Source of the DNA: an uncultured Muribaculaceae bacterium
GTDB lineage: Bacteria > Bacteroidota > Bacteroidia > Bacteroidales > Muribaculaceae
Direction: 5' to 3'
DNA length: 64,000 bases
NCBI GenBank assembly: GCA_910589055.1
Contig: CAJURN010000004.1
Span: 1 to 64,000, forward strand
The notes under the pieces are model-generated. The model was not told the origin of the DNA, made no database searches, and was given only the letters and a program-made list of their open reading frames with translations. Position 1 is the first letter of the stretch. Each line of letters starts with the position of its first letter. Below are positions 41,918 through 52,179 of this stretch, one piece after another. The position numbers and the translations under genes are program-made.

Positions 41918-43990
41918 ATGAAGAGCTTAAACAAAGCCATACTCAACGGACTGCTGCTGGCGCTCGCCGCCACAGTGGTGATTGTGTACTTCTACCCTCA
42001 TCCGGAGACCAACCGCTTCAACTACGAAGAAGGACGACCCTGGAACTACGCGAAGCTCATCGCACCATTCGACATACCCATTCACCCCGACTCAACCACC
42101 GTTCAGCAGGCCCGCGACACCCTCGACGCCCGTTTCGTGCCCATCTATCAGCTCAACCAACTGCTCATCGACACCATCGTGCGACGACTCCCACCGGCAG
42201 CCGGAACGAATTACCCGTCAAGGCTCGCGTCGGAACTTCGCCGCATCTATGCCTCCGGAGTGGTCGACAGTCACACCATGGACGACATCACTGACGGAAA
42301 GCTGCCTCGGGTACGGATTCTCGAAAAAAACATACTGAGCGAGATGTCAACCTCCGGATTCACCTCCCCGCGCGACATCTATCTCCACCTGGACTCCACC
42401 ATCACCGACCCCGGGCTGATGGCCTACTTCAAGCACGCCAACCTGCAGAACATCCTGCTGCCGAACTACACCAAAAATGTGACCGAGAGCCGCCGCCACT
42501 ACGAACGCGACTACCTTACGCTCACCGCCGACCGCGGCCTGATAATGCAGGGACAGTCGATTATCGACAAGGGCGCCATAATCACGCCGCAGGACTTCAC
42601 CAATCTGCAGACCTACGAGGCCATGGTGGCCGAACGCAGCGTCAACGACTCCCGCAGCAACCTGCTCATCCTCTTGGGCCAGTTCCTCTACGTAGGTATG
42701 CTTCTTGCCGGGCTGCTGCTCTACTTCTACTTCTTCACGCCCGACATTTACAGCCGTCCGCGCGCCCTGCTGTTCTTCTTCAGCCTTGTCACGCTGTTTT
42801 TCCTGCTCGCCACCGGAGTGGATCATTTCGTGGCACAGGGCATCTACATCGTTCCCATGATGATTGTGCCGATACTCGTGCTGGTGTTCTTCGACGGACG
42901 CACGGCCATGTTCGTTTCAATGGTTACGACGCTCGTATGCGCCGGAATCACGCCCTTTGCCCTTGAATTCATATTCCTGCAGTTCTGCGCATCAGCGGCC
43001 TCCGTGTTCTCACTCCGCGAACTCAGCCGCCGCGGACAGCTCCTGCGCACCTCCGGATTCGTGGTGGTTACGTACATCGTGGCTTATGTAGGCCTCGAAC
43101 TGCTGATGAACGGCTCATTCGAAGGCTGCACATGGCGCATCATCGTGTTCCTTGCCGTAAACTCAGCCCTGACATCAATGGCCTACATACTCATGTTTGC
43201 CGTTGAGCGTGTGTTCGGATTTATTTCCGTTGTCACCCTCGTGGAGCTTGCCGACATCAACACACCCCTTCTTCTGCGCCTGAGCAATGACTGCCCCGGC
43301 ACATTCCAGCACTCCATAGCCGTTAGCAACCTCGCTTCCGACGCCGCCCAGCGCATCCATGCCAACGTGCAGCTCGTGCGAGCCGGTGCGCTCTACCACG
43401 ACATCGGCAAGCTCAGCAATCCCGCCTTCTTCACCGAGAACCAGCATGGAGTCAATCCCCACGACGCCCTGCCTCCCGAACGCAGCGCCTCCATCGTAGT
43501 CAACCATGTCACCGACGGCCTGCGTCTGGCCGAGAAAGCCGGATTGCCCTCGGTTATCCGCGACTTCATCCGCGAACACCACGGAGCCGGTATGGCGAAA
43601 TACTTCTACATCACCTGGTGTAAGGCTCATCCCGACGAAGAACCCGACCCGAAGGCGTTTTCATATCCCGGCCCGAACCCGCGTTCCCGCGAGACATCCG
43701 TGCTGATGATGGCCGATGCCGTGGAAGCCGCAAGCCGCTCGCTCAAGGAACACACCCGCGAGGCCATCACCGAACTTGTCAACAAGATAATCAACGGTCA
43801 GATTGCCGACGGGCTGCACAACGAGTCAACACTCGAATTCCGCGACGTATCCATGATTAAGGAAGCGTTTATCAAACGCCTGATGACAATCTACCACTCA
43901 CGCATCGCCTATCCGCAGGCTCCCGCGCCAAAACACGCTCCCGCGGCGGAACCTGCGCCAACTCCCGGACAGTCCCAACCGGGGCAATAA
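41918..43990 (+). CDS. 7TM-HD phosphohydrolase, PgpH-like
   Basis: A 690-residue inner-membrane protein: one N-terminal helix (about 8-27), a large extracytoplasmic 7TMR-HDED domain (about 30-260), seven helices (about 265-465) and a cytosolic HDIG domain (about 480-660; LSNDCPGTFQHSIAVSNL and ALYHDIGKLSNP). The relative PgpH degrades the second messenger c-di-AMP, the best guess for its activity. The tail is Pro/Ala-rich. It lies 40 bases behind rel, so the two nucleotide second-messenger enzymes may share a transcript. Confidence 0.92.
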   Translation: MKSLNKAILNGLLLALAATVVIVYFYPHPETNRFNYEEGRPWNYAKLIAPFDIPIHPDSTTVQQARDTLDARFVPIYQLNQLLIDTIVRRLPPAAGTNYPSRLASELRRIYASGVVDSHTMDDITDGKLPRVRILEKNILSEMSTSGFTSPRDIYLHLDSTITDPGLMAYFKHANLQNILLPNYTKNVTESRRHYERDYLTLTADRGLIMQGQSIIDKGAIITPQDFTNLQTYEAMVAERSVNDSRSNLLILLGQFLYVGMLLAGLLLYFYFFTPDIYSRPRALLFFFSLVTLFFLLATGVDHFVAQGIYIVPMMIVPILVLVFFDGRTAMFVSMVTTLVCAGITPFALEFIFLQFCASAASVFSLRELSRRGQLLRTSGFVVVTYIVAYVGLELLMNGSFEGCTWRIIVFLAVNSALTSMAYILMFAVERVFGFISVVTLVELADINTPLLLRLSNDCPGTFQHSIAVSNLASDAAQRIHANVQLVRAGALYHDIGKLSNPAFFTENQHGVNPHDALPPERSASIVVNHVTDGLRLAEKAGLPSVIRDFIREHHGAGMAKYFYITWCKAHPDEEPDPKAFSYPGPNPRSRETSVLMMADAVEAASRSLKEHTREAITELVNKIINGQIADGLHNESTLEFRDVSMIKEAFIKRLMTIYHSRIAYPQAPAPKHAPAAEPAPTPGQSQPGQ

Positions 43991-44017
43991 GACAGGGCAA
44001 AACGGCGTTATATTATC

Positions 44018-47000
44018 ATGACTTTTTCCGCACGTCGACTTTCATCCATCCTCCTTTCGGCAGCCATGTTTATGGCGGCCGTGATGCTTGTGTCGTCGTG
44101 CAGCCCCAAGAAGAACACCGCAGCCTCCCGAAAGTATCAGGAATTCATAACCCGATACAACATCTACTACAACGGCGACACCCATTTCAAGGAAACCCTC
44201 GCCGACATGGAATCGAAGTACGAGGACGACTACTCGCGCTTTGTATTCATGCACCCCATCGAAGCCAAATCCGATGAGACGGCGCCGCAGCCCTCGGGCA
44301 ATTTCGACCGCTCCATCGAAAAGGCTCAGAAAGCCATACAGATACGTTCCATCAAGAAAAAGCCCAAGAAAAAAGCCGGAAAATCATCCGATCCCAAATA
44401 CAAGGAATGGATGAAGCGCGACGAGTACAACCCCTTCCTGCACAACGCATGGATGATGATGGGTCGCAGCCAGTACTACAACGGCGACTTCCTCGGCGCG
44501 GCATCGACGTTCTTCTACGTCAGCCGTCACTTCACGTGGCTTCCGGCCACCGTGACCGAAAGCAAGCTCATGCAGGCGCTGTCGTACGTCTCGCTCGGAT
44601 GGCAGTTTGAGGCGGAAATGATTCTCACCCGAATCAAGCCCGACGAGCTCACGAGCAAAAAACTCAAAGGCTTGTACAACTACGTCTACGCCGACTACCA
44701 AATCCATGCCGACGACTATCAGGCAGCGCTCCCATACCTTCTTGAAGCCGTCAAAAACGCATCGGGAGCACAGAAAACGCGCCTGAATTTCCTCCTGGGT
44801 CAGGTCTACGCCCGACTCGGCGACAAAGATGCGGCCTACAAGGCCTACAAAGCAGCCGGAAGCAGTTCATCGGCCACGTACCGCACGAAATTCAACGCCC
44901 GAATCAAGCAGAGCGAAGTCTATACAGGCGCCGACATCGAGCCGGAAGTAAAGGCTCTGCGACGCATGACACGCTACGACCGAAACAAGGAGTATCTCGA
45001 CCAGGTGTACTACGCCATCGGCAACCTCTACCTCTCGCGTGGCGACACACTCAAGGCCATCGAAAACTACGAGCTTGCAAACAAGGAAAGCACCCGCAAC
45101 GGCGTCGACAAGGCAATCAATCAGATCACGCTCGGCAACCTCTACTTCCTTCAGCACAACTACGAGAAGGCACAGCCCAACTACTCCGAGGCCGTGCCGC
45201 AGCTCCCAAAGACCTATCCGGGCTACGACGCCATCAAACGGCGCAGCGACGTGCTTGACGAGCTTGCAGTGTACTCTCAGAACGTCAATCTTCAGGACTC
45301 GCTTCTGAGATTGAGCGCCATGACCCCCGAACAGCAGCTTGAGGTCGTCAACAAGATTATCGACGAGCTGAAAAAACGCGAGAAAGAGGAAGAAGAGGCC
45401 GCAAAGCGCGAGGAATATCTCGCCAACCAAGCTGCCCAGGGTTCCAACCTCAACAATAACAACTCGCCCAACTCCTTCACAATCAATTCCGACAACTCCT
45501 GGTACTTCTACAACACGGCCACGAAAAACGCCGGTAAGACTGAGTTCCAGAAGCGCTGGGGCTCGCGAAAACTCGAGGACGACTGGCGCCGACGCAACAA
45601 GGCATCCTTCAACCTCAGCGACTTTGAGTCCGATTCATCCGACGGCGAAGATGATGAAGCCGAATCCAAAGATGAGGGCGAAAACGCCGCCGAAAATTCC
45701 GAAATGTCGGAGGAAGAACTTGAAAAGGCCAAACGTGCCGAGGATCCACATTATCCCGAATATTACCTCGCGCAGATTCCAAGCACCGACGAGGAAAAGG
45801 CAACTTCACACGAGGTCATTCAGGAAGGACTCTACAACATGGGCGTGATTCTGAAGGACAAGCTCGAGGATTACGGAGCCTCGCTCGACGAGTTCAACCG
45901 CCTTCTCGGCGAATACCCCGACAACGTGTACCGCCTCGACATCTACTACAACCTGTATCTGATGTTTATGCGTCAGGGCGACATTGCAGCCGCCGAGAAG
46001 TACCGTCAGTTGATTCTGAGCGACTTCCCCGAGTCGAAGTACGGAGTGGCGATGCGCGACCCGGCCTACCTCGACAACCTCAAACGCATGGACGAGCGCC
46101 AGCAGGCGATGTACGACAACGCTTTGGAAGCATACTTCGACAACAGCAACACGCAGGTACACAAGGCTTACGCCGAAATGTCGGAACTTTATCCGATGAG
46201 CAAGCTGATGCCCAAGTTCATGTTCCTGCACGCGCTGGCCTACGTGACCGAGCAGAAGCCCGATGAATTCAACGCCGTGCTCAAGGAAATGCTCGAACGC
46301 TATCCCGACACCGACCTCGCCCCCGTGGCCTCCGAATGGCTCAAGGGCATGGCGAAGGGGCGCAAGCTCCAGGCCGGTACTTCGGGCAACCTGCGCGGCA
46401 TGATATGGGACCTGCACCTGTCCAACGACTCGACATTCACCGAGGCCGAAGGCCCGGCGCAGTTCGAACTGAATCCCGACACGAAACAACTTCTGATATT
46501 CACCTTCGCCACGGATTCCGTATCATCCAACCAGCTCCTGTACGAAATCGCGCGCCACAACTTCCGCAGCTTCGTAGTCAAGGACTTCGACCTGGAACAG
46601 ATGAACTTCGGACGTCTCGGCATGATTATCATACGCGGATTCGACAACATGGAGGAACTCAACCACTACCGCAGCGTAATGGCCGCTTCCCCCGAGTTCC
46701 ACATCCCTGCCGGAGTGCGCCCGATTGCCATCAGCGACGACAATTTCAGCAAACTGCTTTCCGAGGGACGCACATTCGACGAATATTTCCGCTACCTTCA
46801 GGAGCAGAACTACATCGACGTGCAGGAAGGACTTCTCGTGCCCGAGGAAATCGAGACGCTTCCCGAGGCCGAGGAGGCCGAGAAAGCATACGAAGCCGAA
46901 CGGGAGCAGACTACTCCCGAACCTGACACGGCTCCGGAAGCCGAACCCGAGACAGTTCCCGAGCCGGAACTTGTACCGAATCCCGCTCCGGCACCTCAGC

Positions 47001-47161
47001 CGCAGCCTGCCCCCGCTCCGACGACGCCTCCCGCTCCGGCAAAACCGGCTCCCAAGCCCAATCCCGCACCGGCGACTCCCGCTCCGGCCAAGCCTGCGGC
47101 TCCCGCAGCTCCCGCTCTTACGGGTGGCGAAGGTGACGATCCATTGTTTGACGACGATTAA
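44018..47161 (+). CDS. SprE/PorW-like TPR lipoprotein
   Basis: A 1047-residue lipoprotein (lipobox MLVSSC, Cys28) with TPR-like helical repeats through about residue 800 and a family N terminus KYQEFITRYNIYYNGDTHFK. In Flavobacterium and Porphyromonas, SprE/PorW is required for type IX secretion. A coiled, acidic linker (about 440-575) interrupts the repeats, and the last 80 residues are rich in Ala-Pro and Glu-Pro. It is followed after 10 bases by porX, another type IX secretion factor, which supports the assignment. Confidence 0.82.
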   Translation: MTFSARRLSSILLSAAMFMAAVMLVSSCSPKKNTAASRKYQEFITRYNIYYNGDTHFKETLADMESKYEDDYSRFVFMHPIEAKSDETAPQPSGNFDRSIEKAQKAIQIRSIKKKPKKKAGKSSDPKYKEWMKRDEYNPFLHNAWMMMGRSQYYNGDFLGAASTFFYVSRHFTWLPATVTESKLMQALSYVSLGWQFEAEMILTRIKPDELTSKKLKGLYNYVYADYQIHADDYQAALPYLLEAVKNASGAQKTRLNFLLGQVYARLGDKDAAYKAYKAAGSSSSATYRTKFNARIKQSEVYTGADIEPEVKALRRMTRYDRNKEYLDQVYYAIGNLYLSRGDTLKAIENYELANKESTRNGVDKAINQITLGNLYFLQHNYEKAQPNYSEAVPQLPKTYPGYDAIKRRSDVLDELAVYSQNVNLQDSLLRLSAMTPEQQLEVVNKIIDELKKREKEEEEAAKREEYLANQAAQGSNLNNNNSPNSFTINSDNSWYFYNTATKNAGKTEFQKRWGSRKLEDDWRRRNKASFNLSDFESDSSDGEDDEAESKDEGENAAENSEMSEEELEKAKRAEDPHYPEYYLAQIPSTDEEKATSHEVIQEGLYNMGVILKDKLEDYGASLDEFNRLLGEYPDNVYRLDIYYNLYLMFMRQGDIAAAEKYRQLILSDFPESKYGVAMRDPAYLDNLKRMDERQQAMYDNALEAYFDNSNTQVHKAYAEMSELYPMSKLMPKFMFLHALAYVTEQKPDEFNAVLKEMLERYPDTDLAPVASEWLKGMAKGRKLQAGTSGNLRGMIWDLHLSNDSTFTEAEGPAQFELNPDTKQLLIFTFATDSVSSNQLLYEIARHNFRSFVVKDFDLEQMNFGRLGMIIIRGFDNMEELNHYRSVMAASPEFHIPAGVRPIAISDDNFSKLLSEGRTFDEYFRYLQEQNYIDVQEGLLVPEEIETLPEAEEAEKAYEAEREQTTPEPDTAPEAEPETVPEPELVPNPAPAPQPQPAPAPTTPPAPAKPAPKPNPAPATPAPAKPAAPAAPALTGGEGDDPLFDDD

Positions 47162-47171
47162 GAACCTACCG

Positions 47172-48716
47172 ATGGCTAACTACAATATACTCTGGGCCGA
47201 TGATGAGATAGACCTTCTCAAGCCCCACATCCTCTTCCTCCGTAACAAAGGTTACGACGTGACTACGGCCAACAACGGCCGCGACGCACTCGACATGGCC
47301 GAGACAACACCCTTCGACCTCATAATCCTCGACGAAAACATGCCCGGACTCACAGGCCTGGAAACGCTCGCCCTTATCAAGCAGCGCCAGCCACATGTGC
47401 CCGTAATCATGATTACCAAAAGTGAGGAGGAAAACATCATGGATCAGGCCGTAGGAAGCAAAATCGCCGACTACCTTATAAAGCCCGTCAATCCGAGCCA
47501 GATTCTCATAGCCATCAAGAAGCACCTCCACAGCGACCGTCTCGTGTCGGAAAAGACCACGAGCGACTACCGTCAGGACTTCGGCACAATCAGCTCCATG
47601 ATTAACTCCGCCTCGACAATCGAGGACTGGTATGACCTCTACGGCCGACTCGTGTACCGCGAGCTCGAACTGGCATCGGCCGAGACCAACATGGACGAAG
47701 TGCTCGAGATGCAGAAGGCCGAGGCCAACTCGGAATTCGGGAAGTGGGTGCGTCGCAACTACGAATCGTGGATGACAGGCTCCGACGAGCGCCCGATGAT
47801 GAGCCCGCAGATTTTTCCGAAGGTCGTGTTTCCAATGCTCGATGCCGGCGAAAAAGTGTTCTTCATCCTTATCGACAACTTCCGTCTGGATCAGTGGCGC
47901 ACGGTGAAACCCCTGCTCGCCGACCAGTTTACCATGGAGGAAAACCTCTACACGGCCATCCTGCCCACAGCCACCCAGTATGCCCGCAACGCCATTTTCT
48001 CGGGTCTGATGCCTCTTGATATCGAGCGGATGTTTCCCGACCTGTGGGTAGATGAGGATTCCGAAGAGGGCAAGAACCTGAATGAGTCGCCGCTGATTGC
48101 GACGCAGTTCGAGCGCTACCGCCGTCAATGCCGCTTCTCCTACAATAAAATCAACGACTCGGCTGCCGGAGAAAAACTCCTGCGCGAGTTCGACCGTCTG
48201 GAGCAGAACGACCTCAACGTTATCATCTTCAACTTTGTCGACATGCTCTCGCATGCCCGCACCGAAAGCAGGATGATCCGCGAGCTCGCCTCCACCAATG
48301 CCGCCTACCGCTCGCTCACGGAATCGTGGTTCCGCCACTCGTCGGTGATGGACATTTTCCGTAAAATCGCGTCCAAGGGCTACAAGATAGTGCTCACAAC
48401 CGACCACGGCACCATCCGGGTGGATAATCCCGTGAAAGTCGTGGGCGACAAGAACACCAACACCAACCTCCGCTACAAATTAGGCAAGAATCTCGCCTAC
48501 AACGCCAAACAGGTGTACGAAATCCGTCAGCCCGCCCGCTACGGGCTTCCGGCGCCGAATGTTTCCACGGCCTACATCTTCGCGCTGAAAAACGACTTCT
48601 TCGCCTATCCCAACAACTACAACCACTACGTACAATATTACACCGGAACATTCCAGCACGGAGGCATCTCAATGGAAGAGATGCTCGTTCCGCTCATCAC
48701 TCTCACTGCAAAATAG
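47172..48716 (+). CDS. porX: PorX-type response regulator with PglZ domain
   Basis: A 514-residue cytoplasmic protein: receiver domain (about 1-120) with phosphoacceptor Asp54 in ILDENMPG, then a PglZ/alkaline-phosphatase-superfamily domain (about 200-510; FFILIDNFRLDQW, TTDHGTI). In Porphyromonas, PorX with the sensor PorY and sigma factor SigP controls type IX secretion genes, and the PglZ part is a zinc-dependent phosphodiesterase. Start: ATG 47172 begins the receiver; the same frame stays open upstream inside the SprE-like gene but is not coding there. Confidence 0.92.
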   Translation: MANYNILWADDEIDLLKPHILFLRNKGYDVTTANNGRDALDMAETTPFDLIILDENMPGLTGLETLALIKQRQPHVPVIMITKSEEENIMDQAVGSKIADYLIKPVNPSQILIAIKKHLHSDRLVSEKTTSDYRQDFGTISSMINSASTIEDWYDLYGRLVYRELELASAETNMDEVLEMQKAEANSEFGKWVRRNYESWMTGSDERPMMSPQIFPKVVFPMLDAGEKVFFILIDNFRLDQWRTVKPLLADQFTMEENLYTAILPTATQYARNAIFSGLMPLDIERMFPDLWVDEDSEEGKNLNESPLIATQFERYRRQCRFSYNKINDSAAGEKLLREFDRLEQNDLNVIIFNFVDMLSHARTESRMIRELASTNAAYRSLTESWFRHSSVMDIFRKIASKGYKIVLTTDHGTIRVDNPVKVVGDKNTNTNLRYKLGKNLAYNAKQVYEIRQPARYGLPAPNVSTAYIFALKNDFFAYPNNYNHYVQYYTGTFQHGGISMEEMLVPLITLTAK

Positions 48717-48725
48717 AATCACATT

Positions 48726-49151
48726 ATGAAAACCATCCAAATTCCCAATCTTGAAGCCCTCGACAGCGCAGCCGAGGAATTTGTCGACCTCATGGGCGAC
48801 AACACAGTGTTCGCTTTCTACGGCGATATGGGTGCAGGAAAAACAACATTCATCAACGCCCTGTGCCGCGCGCTCGGCGTCGAGGACGACACCACAAACT
48901 CGCCGTCGTTCTCGCTCGTGAACGAATACCGATCCGACACGACTGCCGAACTCATCTACCACTTCGACTTCTACCGCCTTGACACCGTTGAGGAAGCACT
49001 CGAAATCGGAGTAGAGGATTACTTCGACTCAGGCGCAGTGTGCCTTTGCGAATGGCCCGAGCGCGTTGCTCCCGTACTTCCCGCCGACACTGTGACAGTA
49101 CGCCTTACCGTCAACGACGACGACAGCCGCACCCTCACCATAAGCGAATGA
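48726..49151 (+). CDS. tsaE: tRNA threonylcarbamoyladenosine synthesis ATPase TsaE
   Basis: A 141-residue P-loop ATPase ([14 protein letters not shown]) that supports TsaB-TsaD in making the t6A base at position 37 of ANN-decoding tRNAs. The family's [11 protein letters not shown] and HFDFYRL motifs are present. The stop overlaps the birA start (ATGA). Confidence 0.94.
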   Translation: MKTIQIPNLEALDSAAEEFVDLMGDNTVFAFYGDMGAGKTTFINALCRALGVEDDTTNSPSFSLVNEYRSDTTAELIYHFDFYRLDTVEEALEIGVEDYFDSGAVCLCEWPERVAPVLPADTVTVRLTVNDDDSRTLTISE

Positions 49152-49906
49152 CCGTGGGCACACGATGCAATTTCAAGGTGCTCGACTGCTGCGCCTCGAC
49201 AAGTTCCGAGCTTGCAGCCATAGCCGCCGAGGCTCCCGGAGGAACCGTAATCGCCGCTGTCCGTCAGACCGCCGGACGCGGCCAGCGCGGAAACTCCTGG
49301 GAAGCCGCTCCGGGCGAGAACCTTACATTCTCCATGCTGCTGCGTCCGGCCAATATGGCTGCGGCACGGCAGTTCGAGATGTCGATGTGCGTGGCCTTGG
49401 CTGTTGCCGACGTGCTCAGGCGGCATCTTCCCGGCACCGCGATTAGCGTCAAGTGGCCCAACGACATTTATGCCGCCGACCGAAAAATCTGCGGCATACT
49501 CATCGAGAATTCCGTGAGCGCCGGGATGGTGGACCGCGCCATTGCCGGAATAGGCATAAACGTGAACCAGCGGCAATTTCTGTCCGACGCACCCAATCCT
49601 GTGTCGATGATTCATTTCCTTGACCGTGATACTCCGCTGCGTCCGCTACTTGAGGAAGTGTGTGAGGAAATAGCCGCGCAACTCGACACCTATTGCTCCA
49701 ATCCAGATTCCGCGACACTGCTCGAGCGCTATCGCGCCTGCATGTGGCGAGGAAAAGGCTTCCACCCCTTCATCGACGTGAAAAACGGTCTCGGCTTGTT
49801 TTCAGGCGAAATAGAATCCGTCGCCCCCGACGGGACACTCACAATCCGTGATTCCGCGGGCACGCTCCGGAGCTATCTCTTCAAGGAAGTGGCCTACGTT
49901 CTGTGA
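49148..49906 (+). CDS. birA: biotin--protein ligase
   Basis: A 252-residue monofunctional BirA: ligase domain with [15 protein letters not shown] (biotinoyl-AMP loop) and VKWPNDIYA, then a small C-terminal domain. It attaches biotin to carboxylase carrier proteins. It lacks the N-terminal DNA-binding domain of the E. coli repressor form. Start: ATG 49148 overlaps the tsaE stop; the frame is open farther upstream but lies inside tsaE. Confidence 0.93.
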   Translation: MTVGTRCNFKVLDCCASTSSELAAIAAEAPGGTVIAAVRQTAGRGQRGNSWEAAPGENLTFSMLLRPANMAAARQFEMSMCVALAVADVLRRHLPGTAISVKWPNDIYAADRKICGILIENSVSAGMVDRAIAGIGINVNQRQFLSDAPNPVSMIHFLDRDTPLRPLLEEVCEEIAAQLDTYCSNPDSATLLERYRACMWRGKGFHPFIDVKNGLGLFSGEIESVAPDGTLTIRDSAGTLRSYLFKEVAYVL

Positions 49907-50009
49907 CTAAAATAGTGTTAAATCAACTCATTGGCCGACGAACTTCATAACGGCAGACGGTGTTTTAAGTACATCAATTACGTTTCAACAACCACACACG
50001 CATAGTCTT

Positions 50010-50969
50010 ATGAAAAAGATCATCACAGCCATACTGACATTCGCCGCCATAGCTCCGGCCACCTCGCTTTACGCTGCAACTCCAATCAAGTACGGCGACT
50101 TCGAGAACTGGGTTACACGTTCGATAAAGGAATCCGGAATCATCGGAGGCAAGACCAAGACCGTCTACGAAATCGGCCCCACACAGACCATCACAGGCGA
50201 CAAACCGTACTCCAATCTCGGCGGCTCTCCGTGGGCCACATCCAATATCATGGCTAAGGTCGTGGGCATAACAAAGACAAGCAACGCCGTATTTCCCGAC
50301 ACGCGTTCCGCCGGAAACAAGTGCTGCAAGCTCACCACCATCATGGAAAATTGCAAGGCGATAGGACTTATCGACATCGACGTGGTTGTGCCCGGCTCGA
50401 TTTTCTTAGGACACATGTTCGAGCCTATCAAATCCACCAAGAGTCCGTACAGCAAGATGGAGATGGGTATACCCTACACAGGCCGCCCGTCGGCCCTTCA
50501 GTTCGACTACAAGCTCTCCGTACCTGCCAATTCCGACCGTATCTACTCATCGGGCTTCGGCTCGAAGAAGACCCTCCCCGGCAGCGACAATGCAGAGGCC
50601 TTCATCATTCTCCAGCGACGGTGGGAAGACGCCGACGGCAACCTCTACGCCAAGCGCGTGGGTACAGGACGCGAACGCATGAACAAATCCACCAACGGCT
50701 GGGTCAACGGCCACAAAGTGAAGGTGCTCTACGGCGACATCACCAAGAATCCGGCCTACAAAAGCTACATGGGGCTGATTCCCGAAGAAAGAAATTACTA
50801 TGCGCGAAATTCCAAAGGCAAGATGGTGCCCGTCAAGGAAGTAGGATGGGACGATGCCGATGCCACACCCACCCATATGCTGGTGATGTTCTCGTCGGGC
50901 TGCGGCGAGGCATACGTCGGCACAGTCGGAATGACGATGTGGGTCGACAACGTGGCGCTCGTGGAATAG
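50010..50969 (+). CDS. exported PCMD-family protein
   Basis: A 319-residue protein with a signal peptide (about 1-22) and a beta-rich fold matching the Bacteroidota putative carbohydrate metabolism domain (PCMD): FENWVTRSIKESGIIGG, GRPSALQFDYK and a closing WVDNVALVE strand. These proteins are thought to bind carbohydrate at the surface, but direct evidence is scarce. It is followed by the MscS gene after 25 bases. Confidence 0.75.
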   Translation: MKKIITAILTFAAIAPATSLYAATPIKYGDFENWVTRSIKESGIIGGKTKTVYEIGPTQTITGDKPYSNLGGSPWATSNIMAKVVGITKTSNAVFPDTRSAGNKCCKLTTIMENCKAIGLIDIDVVVPGSIFLGHMFEPIKSTKSPYSKMEMGIPYTGRPSALQFDYKLSVPANSDRIYSSGFGSKKTLPGSDNAEAFIILQRRWEDADGNLYAKRVGTGRERMNKSTNGWVNGHKVKVLYGDITKNPAYKSYMGLIPEERNYYARNSKGKMVPVKEVGWDDADATPTHMLVMFSSGCGEAYVGTVGMTMWVDNVALVE

Positions 50970-50994
50970 AGCCGCAAAACCGCTTGAACCAATC

Positions 50995-52173
50995 ATGATA
51001 GAATCCTTACAGACTTACATAGCAGAAAATATAACCCCCATATGCGGCCCGGCCGCATCGTCCGCCCTGCTGCTGGCCTCTCTTGTGCTGGCGGCAGTGG
51101 CTGCATATTATATTGCCAAACTTCTTCTGATACTGCTGGAGAAAGCCGTGCTGCGCAGTCCCACCGACTGGGACGATGACCTTCTGAACAGCCGTTTCAC
51201 CCGCGGTGTGTCACAGCTCGCCCCGGCTCTCGTGGTGGCCGTGCTTCTGCCGCGGCTTTTCTCGGCGCAGAGCCATCTGCTCCAGTGGATTCACATACTC
51301 ACCCGCCTGTATGTGCTCTGGGCCGTGGTGAGGATTGTAGTCATTTTCATCGGCAATCTCTATGAGGCTTTCGCCCGACGTGAGAACCTGAAGCTCTATG
51401 CCGTGCAGGGTATTTTCCAGATGCTCAAGCTCGTGGTGATAGGCCTCGGAATCATAATCGGAATAAGCATACTCATCAACAAGACTCCCGTTGCGATTAT
51501 CACCGCCCTTGGAGCCTCGGCGGCGGTACTGATGTTAGTGTTCAAGGACACGATTCTCGGCCTTGTGGCAAGCGTGCAGCTCACCGCCAACCAGATGCTG
51601 CACAAAGGCGACTGGATCAGCGTGCCGGGTCACGGAGCCAACGGCACGGTCGAAGCTATATCACTCACGACCGTGAAGGTGCGCAACTGGGACAATTCCG
51701 TCACCACGATTCCGCCCTACTCGCTGGTGTCGGAGTCGTTCAACAACTTTGAGCCTATGCGCAGCTCAGGCGGACGCCGTGTGAGCCGCGCGGTATATAT
51801 CGACGTCAATTCCGTACGGTTCTGTCCCGAAAACGAAATTTCCCGCCTTCGCCGGCAGGGTTGGCTCGACGGCCTTGACATATCAGACGATGCACGCATT
51901 GTCAACCTGCGCCTGTTCCGCGACTATATCGAACGCTACCTCGCCACAAACCGCAATGTCAATTCCGACATGCTGTATATGGTGCGCCAGCTCGACCCCA
52001 CGCCGTCAGGCCTGCCCGTGGAGCTTTATTTCTTCACCCGAACCACCGAGTGGAAAGACTACGAGCACATCCAATGCGACATATTCGACCACATCTACGC
52101 CATGGCCGGAGAATTCGGACTCTCGATTTTCCAGACCCCGGCAGGAAAGGATTTAACCCATCTAAAAAATTAA
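50995..52173 (+). CDS. MscS-family mechanosensitive channel, YbdG-like
   Basis: A 392-residue inner-membrane protein with about five helices (residues 20-185) and a cytosolic MscS beta/vestibule domain. The pore and beta regions are recognisable in ALGASAAVLMLVFKDTILGL and GDWISVPGHGANGTVEAISLTTVKVR. A C-terminal extension as in YbdG is present. It relieves hypo-osmotic pressure. The dGTPase gene follows six bases later. Confidence 0.9.
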   Translation: MIESLQTYIAENITPICGPAASSALLLASLVLAAVAAYYIAKLLLILLEKAVLRSPTDWDDDLLNSRFTRGVSQLAPALVVAVLLPRLFSAQSHLLQWIHILTRLYVLWAVVRIVVIFIGNLYEAFARRENLKLYAVQGIFQMLKLVVIGLGIIIGISILINKTPVAIITALGASAAVLMLVFKDTILGLVASVQLTANQMLHKGDWISVPGHGANGTVEAISLTTVKVRNWDNSVTTIPPYSLVSESFNNFEPMRSSGGRRVSRAVYIDVNSVRFCPENEISRLRRQGWLDGLDISDDARIVNLRLFRDYIERYLATNRNVNSDMLYMVRQLDPTPSGLPVELYFFTRTTEWKDYEHIQCDIFDHIYAMAGEFGLSIFQTPAGKDLTHLKN

Positions 52174-52179
52174 ACTGTC

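Noticed and set aside
46725..47171. An upstream extension of porX by about 149 codons.
   Set aside because: The frame is open by chance inside the SprE-like gene; the extra residues are Arg/Pro-rich and the receiver domain starts at 47172.
47166..48407. A 413-codon minus-strand frame opposite porX.
   Set aside because: Antisense shadow of a well-supported gene.
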